Positions 1 through 7,691 of a stretch of DNA of 8,956 nt are shown in pieces (position 1 is the first letter of the stretch; each line of letters opens with the position of its first letter). The stretch lies in NCBI GenBank assembly GCA_002430925.1, contig DJDD01000114.1:1-8956 (forward strand), written 5' to 3'. The translations under genes and the position numbers were made by a program. The notes under the pieces were generated by a model. The model was not told where the DNA came from. It ran no database searches and saw only the letters and a program-made list of their open reading frames with translations. This DNA is from Flavobacteriales bacterium UBA5933. Its GTDB lineage: Bacteria; Bacteroidota; Bacteroidia; Flavobacteriales; Weeksellaceae.

Positions 1-2927
1 GAATGACGTCTCATTTTCTCCGCCAACGGATCAATATTAAACCATCTCCCAATAGCAGGGTCGTAATTACGAGCACCGTAATCGTAAAGATTAATATCTA
101 AATCTGTTTGTAACTCTTTACCGTTATACTTGTAATTATAATTTTTATTACCAATAATATTTGGTGTATACCCATTATGTTTTAATCCAAAAGGATAATA
201 GTTGTTTTCTTCTACTATTGTAATTTTTATTGAATCTTCAAGTAAAGAAGGTAAACAAGGTTTTATAATACCTGAATTTCCTGAACCTGTACCATTATTA
301 AATGAATCATTAGTACATGCTTCTTCAAAAGATTTCCTATAACTCAAACGTACATTTCCTAAATGATCGGTATAATTGTAAACATAATTAAAGTTATTAT
401 TAGTTACATTCACATATCCTTCTGCTGTTGGGAAAAATTGTAGTTCGACAGGCTCACTATTTCCTTTTTTTACATATTGGAAACCATTAACATAATCTGT
501 TGTTGTAATAGTAGAACCATCAGTTACAGTTTTTCTCAGCTTTACACCACTTGCATCATAACTATAATTAATTTTTCTTGATGCGTTCCAAAGAACTTCT
601 GTAGGTAAATTTAGGTAATTATATTTTATTAGAGAAATACCTTTGTTTAAATCTTTTGTAAGATTTCCATTTGCATCATAAGCATAATCATCTCCCGTTT
701 TGTTTCCATCATCAAAACCTTTTTTTTCTGCTAAAGCATCAGTAACACTTAATAATTTATTTGAATTGGCTTTATAACCATAAGATAAATCATCAATAGG
801 ATTTAATTTATCATCCTTATCTCCATTTCTATCAATTCCTAAAATGTTTCCATTATGGTCATACCCTTTTATTTTTTCATCATAGGTATAATCGTAAGAA
901 TAAATATTTGATTTGTTTTTAGTGACATTAATAAAATTAGCATTCATTAAACGATTTAATCCATCATAATCATACGTGTAAGTTTTTACATCATTGTTAC
1001 TATTTGTTCTCCATATCGTTTCAGCTATATTTCCGTTATAATATTTATTTAGTGAATTACTTACTTTATCATAACCTATTTTAAAAGAAAATAAGCTATT
1101 GTTTTTATCAACATCATTTATATCCGTCATCCAACCACGAATATTGTATTTGTAATCTACATTTTGTAATGGAGTTGAAGGATTATCATTTCCTACTTTT
1201 TTATTTACTAATTGATTAATTTCATTATAAGAGTTTTGTACTAAATACTCAACAGGATTATTGTTTACTTGATGTGTATGTGTTTTTAATAACTCATTTT
1301 CATAATAATCAAACGTTTCTTTTACTGTAATTTCTTCATCAGAAGATGTACGTTTATGTTTAGTAACAGTAGTAAGAACTTTCCCTCTAAAATCAAGTGT
1401 TGAATTTATTTGAGTATATCCTCCTAAGACGTTTGTAGAATAAGTTTGTACAGGACGTAAGTATTTATCATCATAAAATGTTGTTGAATACATGAAATTC
1501 CAAGTATCTATTTCTCGAACGATAGAATGAGTAGGTAAGCCATTTAATGATTTTCCACTTGCAATATTCTTTTCTGTCGATTTAGATGCTGTAGCAGGGT
1601 AATCATCGTAATAATTAACAGTTAAAACATGATTACTTGCTCCATATCCATTAGTTGTGTAATAGATAGTTATATTATCATGTTTATAACCATTGGAATC
1701 TCTACTTACATTATTATCACCTAATGTATTTATATAAGATTGTAAATCGGTTCTTTTTATTGAAGTCCCTTCAATGCCAGTAATAGCAATGCGTCCAAAT
1801 TTATCATATTTGGTAAAAAGCCATTTGTTTTCAGCTTTCATTAATGCATCTTGTGTTCCTACCAAACGATCTTGCTTATCATAAACTATATATTCTCTTC
1901 CTTTACCAGGAAGTTGTTTTTCTACCAATCTATTCTTTTCATCATATTGGTACTGATAACCTAATTCATCTAAATTATTTTTGTAATCTTTTACTTCTAT
2001 TAGTTTTGGAGGAAGAACGTAGGTAAGATTTCCATATATATCATACACATAATAGGTATCATGATTCCCTGAAGAATTTAGTTCACCTTTCTTTAGTATA
2101 TTAATTCTTTTTAAAATAACTCTTCCTTCTTTATCCTTAAATTCCTGTATAGCTTGTTTATTTTCATCAGTTGTTACTGTTTTATAAAGTGTTCCTGTAG
2201 AATAGTTACCATTCTCCACTAATGTAGGAACGTAATTAGTATCAAGAGAAACATCAAAACGAAGTACTTCTCCATTTGTATTTGTTTCATAAGAAAAGCC
2301 AATTTCATGGTCAGCTCCTTTTTTCCATGTTTCACCAGGAGCAGCCTGAAAAAGAACACGATTTAAAGGAGAATCTTCAAATGTTTTTTCTGAATAAGGT
2401 GTAGTATCTCCAGTTAAAGTAGAATAAAATGAAGAGCCATCAGTTACGGAACTTATTTTATTGTCTGAGGAAGCTATAGGAAAAGGTAAAAATTCTTTTG
2501 CTTGTCTACCAAATCCATCATATTCAAAAGGAGTTACAATCGTTTTTCCTGTTGGAGAGGCTGCAACTTGCAAAGCTTGTTTTTCTCTTCCTAATCCATC
2601 AAAATAAACAACAGCTTCTTTCTTTTTTGAACAATCTTCTTTTAAACATTCTAATGTTCGAATATAGTTTTCATTTGCTATATCATTTTGATTTCCTGGA
2701 TTAGTTTCTGGTGGAGTTGGATCAGGAGTTGGTTGAGGTGCTGGACTTCCTTCTATATAAGCTCTAAAAGATATCGAAGAATTAGCACTAAAACTAAATC
2801 CGGGTTGCATAGTAATAGAATTTTTATCTGTAACTCTGGTTGTTGTTGTAATAGGTTTATTCAGTACTTTTTGTGCAAAACTATAAGTCACAAAGTGAAT
2901 AAAAAATAAGATATAAAATTTTTTCAT
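1..2927 (-). CDS. Secreted RHS-repeat protein with DUF6443-like N-terminus and RHS core (3' end off window)
   Basis: I translated this frame by hand from the ATG at 2927 to the left edge. It is open throughout: 975 residues and no stop, so the C-terminus is missing. Residues 1-18 are a Sec signal peptide (MKKFYILFFIHF..., cleavage likely before Gln19). Residues about 40-60 hold a PGFSFSAN...FRAYIEG segment, followed by a Pro-rich linker (62-77). Residues about 85-210 match the DUF6443 style seen in Bacteroidota RHS proteins (VVYFDGLGREKQ, residues 106-117). YD-type repeats follow, for example at Y295, Y328, Y374, Y654, Y689 and Y750, with YNIRGWMTDIN at 594-604. The RHS-associated core contains YTDHLGNVRLSY (852-863) and NYDPAIGRWFNIDPLAE (954-970). 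RHS proteins form beta-stranded cocoons and often carry a variable, sometimes toxic C-terminal tip; here that part lies outside the window. The gene starts 3 bases after the stop of the upstream YD-repeat gene and has no Shine-Dalgarno motif. The fold family is sure; a toxin role is inference. Confidence 0.93.
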   Translation of the reverse strand, partial: MKKFYILFFIHFVTYSFAQKVLNKPITTTTRVTDKNSITMQPGFSFSANSSISFRAYIEGSPAPQPTPDPTPPETNPGNQNDIANENYIRTLECLKEDCSKKKEAVVYFDGLGREKQALQVAASPTGKTIVTPFEYDGFGRQAKEFLPFPIASSDNKISSVTDGSSFYSTLTGDTTPYSEKTFEDSPLNRVLFQAAPGETWKKGADHEIGFSYETNTNGEVLRFDVSLDTNYVPTLVENGNYSTGTLYKTVTTDENKQAIQEFKDKEGRVILKRINILKKGELNSSGNHDTYYVYDIYGNLTYVLPPKLIEVKDYKNNLDELGYQYQYDEKNRLVEKQLPGKGREYIVYDKQDRLVGTQDALMKAENKWLFTKYDKFGRIAITGIEGTSIKRTDLQSYINTLGDNNVSRDSNGYKHDNITIYYTTNGYGASNHVLTVNYYDDYPATASKSTEKNIASGKSLNGLPTHSIVREIDTWNFMYSTTFYDDKYLRPVQTYSTNVLGGYTQINSTLDFRGKVLTTVTKHKRTSSDEEITVKETFDYYENELLKTHTHQVNNNPVEYLVQNSYNEINQLVNKKVGNDNPSTPLQNVDYKYNIRGWMTDINDVDKNNSLFSFKIGYDKVSNSLNKYYNGNIAETIWRTNSNNDVKTYTYDYDGLNRLMNANFINVTKNKSNIYSYDYTYDEKIKGYDHNGNILGIDRNGDKDDKLNPIDDLSYGYKANSNKLLSVTDALAEKKGFDDGNKTGDDYAYDANGNLTKDLNKGISLIKYNYLNLPTEVLWNASRKINYSYDASGVKLRKTVTDGSTITTTDYVNGFQYVKKGNSEPVELQFFPTAEGYVNVTNNNFNYVYNYTDHLGNVRLSYRKSFEEACTNDSFNNGTGSGNSGIIKPCLPSLLEDSIKITIVEENNYYPFGLKHNGYTPNIIGNKNYNYKYNGKELQTDLDINLYDYGARNYDPAIGRWFNIDPLAEKMRRH
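3..374 (-). other. RHS repeat-associated core domain
   Basis: This covers residues 852-975 of the RHS protein. It begins with YTDHLGNVRLSY, passes NNYYPFGLKHNGY (908-920) and reaches NYDPAIGRWFNIDPLAEKMRRH at the edge. These are the hallmark motifs of the RHS-associated core, which in characterised RHS proteins closes the shell and precedes the variable C-terminal region. Between the first two motifs lies a Gly/Ser/Asn-rich insert with Cys871 and Cys891. The conserved segment that usually follows (an NPIRFIDPDG-type end) is not in the window. Confidence 0.92.
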
Positions 2928-2930
2928 CGA

Positions 2931-5900
2931 TTAGTTTTTATAGTTATACTCAAATGTTTTTAAAACTTCTCCTTTATCGTTTTTAATTTCTTGTAAACGA
3001 CCTGCATCATCATACTTATAAAACTCCGTTTGTCCATTGGGTCCTGTAATACTTGTAACACCAACAAGTGGTTGATAAATATAAGTTGTAATCATAGCTT
3101 TTGGCAATGCATTACGTAAATTAGTAAATGAATCTTTTGTTAGAGTTCCTCCATTACTTGCATTTTCTAAAGTTGTTACAAAAGAAGAAATATCAGTATA
3201 GCTAACACCTTCTATCTTTGCTATAGGATATTGCCCATTGTATCCCCAAATAATTGATACAGGAATCCCATTTTTTGGTGTATATTGAGTAATATTACCT
3301 TTATTATCATAACTGTTATAAGTAATTACATCATCTCCTTCTGCAAATTTATCATTACCTTTTTTCTGAAATACACGAGATTTTTGAAGTATTCCGCTAA
3401 AATCATTATATTCATTATAAATAGCCGAAATCACATTATTTGAACCATTTTTTTGTACAACAGTTAAAGGTTCAGCAATTCTATTTTCAGCAGTTAATCT
3501 TTGGGCTATAGGATTATCTTTCCAATCTGGTGGATATTGGTATTCTATTGTTAATGTTTCGCCTTTGCTGTTAGTTGTTACATTACTTGAAGGATAAGAA
3601 TGATTATATGTGGGAGAATAGTTATTTTCAGATGTAATAATTGTTTTCCCATTTGATAAGTAATCTGTTGTAGTTGTTTTAGTATTTTGTATCCAAGAAT
3701 TATTAATAGAAAATAATGTATAATCAAATTTAGCTAAAACAAATCCATATTCATCTTGCTTTTTTACAATATCTACCCCATATTCTATTCCTGCAGAAAA
3801 AGGTAAATAACTAGATGATAATTGATTAAAATGATAATTTTCTTTGTAATCATATTTTACTTCTTTAACAATATTTCCTATACTATTTTTATAAGTTTCA
3901 TGTTCTATTTTTCCTTGTAAAAAAGCCTCATTACATATAGGATAAATAAAATTTAAAGCATCATATCCATTAAAAGAAGTTTTACAACCTTTATTATTAA
4001 ATAAAGTTGTTTTTGTGAAATTATCTTTTGGATTTTTTAAATTTTTATAAATTTCAGTTACATTTCTATAAATAACAGATTTCCCATTAATTGTATTTAT
4101 TTGCCAACCAGGATTATTTGTTATTATTATTTGTTTTCCTGCAGTTTGACTATTACCTTTTGTAAAAAGTCTAGTATAAAAAGTTCTAAATTCATTTTCT
4201 CCATATAAAACGCCACTACCTTTATCAGATTCTGATTCTGTATATTTATATTCTCTTGAAATTTTATTTTCATTTTTATCATCCAATAAAATACTTTTTA
4301 TTCTAATGGTACCTATTTTTTCATTATGCTCTGGAATAATAGAACTTTTATTATTTTCTTCAGTCCAAGAGAATGCTGCATCACATTCTATATTTTTCTC
4401 ATTTTCCATATCATAACCTTTTATTATAGACATTCTGAGATTTTTTCCTTTAATATCTCCTATTGCATATGAGGCATCTCCAGAAAAATAATTATAAGGA
4501 GTTTTTATAAGGTTCTTATTTGTTGCTTTATCTACAATAGATAAATAACAATTACCTATTTTTGCTATACCTGTACCATCATCATTATCTCCTGTGAAAT
4601 TTAATTTTAAATCATATATTTCAAAATTACCTACAGAAAAATCAACATATTCATTTTGCATTCGCGTATTATAAAAAGTTTGAAACTCAGTATCAGAAAA
4701 TATAGTTTGATTATCTACAAAATATTGATCTGGCTCATAATCAATGGTTAAATTACCTCCTGATGGATAGTTAATCTTCTTTAAATTGCCTATAACTCCG
4801 AATTCAAAATTAGATGATTTATTAGCCCCTCCATATTTTGATTTTTTATTCGAAAAATTAGAAATAAAAGTAATTGGTATTGATGTTTGTTGATTTTTAA
4901 TACCATTATAAACTCCCCAAAAATCTTGAGCAAATGAAAAACGATTAATTAAAGGTTTATCATCATAATATTCTAATTTATATTTTTGATTAGAAAGTAT
5001 TTCAACAACTTCTTCTAACTTTAATCGCTTATCAATACCTTTTAATAAATTAGAATTAATTAATTCCATTTGTCTTTTCAAATCTGAATTAATATCAAGG
5101 GAAGCAGACGTAAAATATGTTGGTTTTTGATTAAGTTTAAAATTTTTAATTAATTTATTATTATTATCTTTTACTAAAATTTGCTCTAAAAAAACTTCTC
5201 CAGGTAAATCTTCTCTCTTATTATTATAATTAAATTCTATTATATTTTCATCAAATTTAATTCTCCTTAAAACAGGTTCTCTTGAATTTGTGTAAAATAA
5301 ACAAAAAGGAGATAAATCAGGTCCCTGACCATTAAAATTATCTCCATAATAACTAACTGCCTTTATTTCATCTATTTTTTTTTGTTCAGAAAACCCTGTA
5401 GCATAAATTGTCTTTGAAGTATAATCATATTCGTATTTAATATTTTTATTGTTCTTTGTTTTTATATGTTTTAATACATAAGTTGAATTTTCGGCATTTG
5501 ATACAAAAGAAGCACATGTATTATAACTATACCCAGAAGCTTCATTAAAAAAAGAATATTCATTTCCTTGATCATCCAGAATTGTAATTAACCCATTATC
5601 TTTTTTTATTTTAATTGGATAATATGGTATTGGAATTCCTAAAGAATTTTGAGAATCAATAATAAATTTTCCTGAATAATTTCCTAAACTATAAGAATAA
5701 ATATCTGGTTTATAATCTTCAGGTGGTTGTTGATCATTTCCTACAATATTAACAGCTTGTTCATAAGAAGGATTATTAGCACTTTCAGCATCATTTGGAT
5801 GAAAACTCTCAGGGTTAAAAACCTTTCTAGTATTAGAGTCTTTAGTTCCTATAACTTGAACGGATAACGAAGGTCCTGCGTTAAGACTCCAACCTAAACC

Positions 5901-6176
5901 AACTCTAGATGATATTTCATCTACTTTTATACCTGCTGTAGAATAATCGAACTGTATAGGAATTGTTAAATCATCAACTTTAATTGTATATATAGGTATA
6001 TTAAAATTTGCTACTCCGGTATTACTTCCTGCTGGAATATCGACAAATTTTGAAAAAGCATATGCTTCTGGAGATTTAGGATATAAATCTATATTACTAT
6101 TATAATTATTTTGTCCTACGGAAGATTGACTAAAAGAATTAATTGATAGTAATAAAAATAATATAATTTTCTTCAT
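2931..6176 (-). CDS. Secreted YD/RHS-repeat shell protein with SpvB-like N-terminus, 1081 aa
   Basis: This is a complete gene. The signal peptide MKKIILFLLLSINSFS is likely cleaved before Gln17. Residues about 45-110 carry a conserved opening (DIPAGSNTGVANFNIPIYTI ... IPIQFDYSTAGIKVDE ... VGLGWSLNAG). This opening is common in Bacteroidota YD-repeat proteins and resembles the start of SpvB/TcB-type proteins, where a PxxxxYSxxxG...GLGWSL pattern occurs. The long middle is Asn/Lys-rich and poorly conserved to my eye. The end returns to the family pattern with IIWGYNGQYPIAKIEG (975-990) and a terminal YD repeat, YKYDDAGRLQEI (1053-1064). It stops there, with no RHS core, no variable tip and no T9SS sorting domain. 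It sits 3 bases downstream of the propeller gene and 3 bases upstream of the RHS gene, so the two YD proteins are probably made together. Its base composition is uneven: some mid-gene lines are only 15-18 % G+C. The exact function is unknown; a structural shell or cocoon partner for the RHS protein is inference. Confidence 0.9.
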   Translation of the reverse strand: MKKIILFLLLSINSFSQSSVGQNNYNSNIDLYPKSPEAYAFSKFVDIPAGSNTGVANFNIPIYTIKVDDLTIPIQFDYSTAGIKVDEISSRVGLGWSLNAGPSLSVQVIGTKDSNTRKVFNPESFHPNDAESANNPSYEQAVNIVGNDQQPPEDYKPDIYSYSLGNYSGKFIIDSQNSLGIPIPYYPIKIKKDNGLITILDDQGNEYSFFNEASGYSYNTCASFVSNAENSTYVLKHIKTKNNKNIKYEYDYTSKTIYATGFSEQKKIDEIKAVSYYGDNFNGQGPDLSPFCLFYTNSREPVLRRIKFDENIIEFNYNNKREDLPGEVFLEQILVKDNNNKLIKNFKLNQKPTYFTSASLDINSDLKRQMELINSNLLKGIDKRLKLEEVVEILSNQKYKLEYYDDKPLINRFSFAQDFWGVYNGIKNQQTSIPITFISNFSNKKSKYGGANKSSNFEFGVIGNLKKINYPSGGNLTIDYEPDQYFVDNQTIFSDTEFQTFYNTRMQNEYVDFSVGNFEIYDLKLNFTGDNDDGTGIAKIGNCYLSIVDKATNKNLIKTPYNYFSGDASYAIGDIKGKNLRMSIIKGYDMENEKNIECDAAFSWTEENNKSSIIPEHNEKIGTIRIKSILLDDKNENKISREYKYTESESDKGSGVLYGENEFRTFYTRLFTKGNSQTAGKQIIITNNPGWQINTINGKSVIYRNVTEIYKNLKNPKDNFTKTTLFNNKGCKTSFNGYDALNFIYPICNEAFLQGKIEHETYKNSIGNIVKEVKYDYKENYHFNQLSSSYLPFSAGIEYGVDIVKKQDEYGFVLAKFDYTLFSINNSWIQNTKTTTTDYLSNGKTIITSENNYSPTYNHSYPSSNVTTNSKGETLTIEYQYPPDWKDNPIAQRLTAENRIAEPLTVVQKNGSNNVISAIYNEYNDFSGILQKSRVFQKKGNDKFAEGDDVITYNSYDNKGNITQYTPKNGIPVSIIWGYNGQYPIAKIEGVSYTDISSFVTTLENASNGGTLTKDSFTNLRNALPKAMITTYIYQPLVGVTSITGPNGQTEFYKYDDAGRLQEIKNDKGEVLKTFEYNYKN

Positions 6177-6179
6177 AAG

Positions 6180-7691
6180 TTACTTTTTAATGATTTTAAT
6201 AGATTCAGATTGATTATCAGTTTTAATTTTTAGGACATAAATACCACCAGGATAACTGCCTAAAGAAATAGGAGTAGAATGGTATTTAACATCTTTGGAT
6301 TGTAAATGTTGACCAGTAAGATTGTAAACTTCTATAGAAGCGTTTTTAAATTCTTTGTTAATCAAAATATTTACAATATCGTTTGTAGGATTAGGATAAG
6401 CTTCTATAGAAACTCGTTGTATATCATCATTTTCTTTACCTAATTTTACTAAATAAAAATCTGATTGTCCTTTATTCCCTTTTGCTTGTTGTGTAGAGTT
6501 TCCAAATAGAATTATAGAACCATCTCGTGTTGTAATTGCTTTTTCTAAATAATTGAATCCTTTTTCACCAAATTTCTTTTCCCATACTTTTGTTCCTCTT
6601 TGGTCAAAAGATTGTGTGATATAATAACTTTCTACAGAACCATTACTTGATTTTAATTCTTTTAAAGTAGATATTTTATTTGCTGTAAGCAGATAGTTAT
6701 CATTAGTAGATTTTATTTCTGTTATTGATAAATTAGAATCAACATCCAAGTCAACAGTATTGAGCGGATTAAGATTAAAATCTGTTTTTATTAATTTTGA
6801 GCTTACATTTTCTCCATTCTTTTCATTAATGGCAAAGAGATAATTATTTTTTTCTTCTTGAAATGAAATCAAGTAATTTTCATTATTCAGATTCAAATTA
6901 CTCTCAGAAATGATTTCTCCTTTTTTATCAATACTAACAATCCATGTTTTATTCTCATTCTGATCGATTGTTTTATTTCCACTCGCAGGCGAATTAGAAT
7001 TTCCTATCAATAGAAAACCATCTTTAGTTTCTTTTACAGTTTTCAATTTATCATTGTACTGACCTCCATAAGTTTTTTCCCAAAGAAGTTTTCCATTTTT
7101 ATCTAATTTGATAATGTAATAATCATTTCCTCCGAAATTTTCACTTGTTTTTAAATCAGATATAATAGAATTAGAATTTGCAGCAATTAAATAACCTCCA
7201 TCTTCTGTTGCAAGAATATCAGTAGGAATATCGTTTCCATTCCCTCCAAAAGTTTGTTGCCATTGAGCTTGTCCGTTCGCATCAATTTTAATAATCCAAA
7301 TATCTTCCGCACCTTGATTTTCGGATTCTTTGTCTCCAGATTTGGTAGAAGTAGATGCGCCAGCTAAAACATAACCACCATCTGTTGTTGGTTTTGCAGC
7401 ATATAGAAAGTCGGTTCCATTCCCACCAAAAGAATTTTGCCATTCTTGTTTTCCAGATTCATCCATTTTCCAAATGAAATAATCTAAGCTTCCTTGATTT
7501 TTTTTCTGAATATCACCAGTAGCATCAGAAGCAGAACTACCTAGAATAAGAAAACCATAATCAGGAGTTGGAATTGCATTGTATAAGTATTCTGCTTTTT
7601 CTCCACCAATTGATTTTTCCCATGTTATTTTTTGTGCATGGAGAGTAATGATAGAAAAAAAAGAAAATAGACTGAGTAAAGGTTTATTCAT
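6180..7691 (-). CDS. T9SS-sorted secreted beta-propeller protein, 503 aa
   Basis: The signal peptide (residues 1-19, MNKPLLSLFSFFSIITLHA) is followed by Gln20. Blade-like repeats each open with a W-x-x-(S/T)-(F/I/Y)-GG pattern. Trp24, Trp84, Trp144 and Trp204 are spaced at exactly 60 residues. Each unit also has a (T/P)xDGGY(V/L)(L/I)-type strand and a (D/Y)(Y/I)xI(I/W)K(M/I/L)D strand. Two degenerate units (about 261-316 and 317-366) and a last one at Trp370 make seven, which suggests a seven-bladed propeller. Residues 427-503 are a type A T9SS sorting domain: AYPNPTNDIVNI, IEVYNLTGQ, then GGIYVLKI and the basic end SIKIIKK. In this system the domain directs export across the outer membrane and is usually cleaved during attachment or release. 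The ATG overlaps the upstream stop in ATGAATAA, so translation is probably coupled. No catalytic residues are evident. A binding or scaffold role is inferred; the ligand is unknown. Confidence 0.92.
   Translation of the reverse strand: MNKPLLSLFSFFSIITLHAQKITWEKSIGGEKAEYLYNAIPTPDYGFLILGSSASDATGDIQKKNQGSLDYFIWKMDESGKQEWQNSFGGNGTDFLYAAKPTTDGGYVLAGASTSTKSGDKESENQGAEDIWIIKIDANGQAQWQQTFGGNGNDIPTDILATEDGGYLIAANSNSIISDLKTSENFGGNDYYIIKLDKNGKLLWEKTYGGQYNDKLKTVKETKDGFLLIGNSNSPASGNKTIDQNENKTWIVSIDKKGEIISESNLNLNNENYLISFQEEKNNYLFAINEKNGENVSSKLIKTDFNLNPLNTVDLDVDSNLSITEIKSTNDNYLLTANKISTLKELKSSNGSVESYYITQSFDQRGTKVWEKKFGEKGFNYLEKAITTRDGSIILFGNSTQQAKGNKGQSDFYLVKLGKENDDIQRVSIEAYPNPTNDIVNILINKEFKNASIEVYNLTGQHLQSKDVKYHSTPISLGSYPGGIYVLKIKTDNQSESIKIIKK
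6183..6413 (-). other. T9SS type A C-terminal sorting domain
   Basis: This is residues 427-503 of the propeller protein. It shows the family order: a PNPTND turn after an aromatic residue, a strand NILI, the IEVYNLTGQ strand, the S-Y-P-GG-IYVLKI strand pair and a Lys-rich end. It matches the known pattern of the Por_Secre_tail/type A sorting domain. It is the only such domain visible in this window. Confidence 0.93.
6903..7622 (-). repeat. Four 60-residue propeller repeats with exact 180-base period
   Basis: This covers residues 24-263 of the propeller protein. Each unit starts with Trp in WEKSIGG, WQNSFGG, WQQTFGG or WEKTYGG, at residues 24, 84, 144 and 204. The register is kept at exactly 60 residues without insertions, whereas the later units drift. 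The DNA copies have diverged, so this is an old protein-level repeat and not a recent DNA tandem array. Confidence 0.85.
7684..7691 (-). other. 8-base start/stop overlap (ATGAATAA)
   Basis: The fibre gene's TAA (7686-7684) lies inside the first three codons of the propeller gene, whose ATG is at 7691-7689. The two genes are in different frames. Such overlaps usually reflect translational coupling. No Shine-Dalgarno-like purine box precedes the ATG, as is common in Bacteroidota. Confidence 0.85.

Noticed and set aside
1844..2026. Plus-strand open frame of 60 codons
   Set aside because: It lies antisense inside the RHS gene, its Leu/Phe-rich product is the typical shadow of AT-rich coding DNA, and no family motif is present.
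2498..2909. Two overlapping plus-strand open frames, one very Trp/Ser-rich
   Set aside because: Both are antisense to the N-terminus of the RHS gene. The Trp-rich stretch is simply the complement of the Pro-rich linker codons.
1..2927. Possible frameshift or pseudogene in the RHS gene
   Set aside because: A full hand translation in the minus-strand frame found no stop from the ATG to the edge, and family motifs appear in the same frame at both ends.
5375..5383. Nine-base T tract (and 8-base tracts at 720-727, 7498-7505 and 8588-8595) as phase-variation switches
   Set aside because: The tracts encode ordinary Lys/Phe/Asn codons in an AT-rich genome, all frames are intact, and such lengths are expected by composition. 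Reads showing length variants would be needed to claim otherwise.
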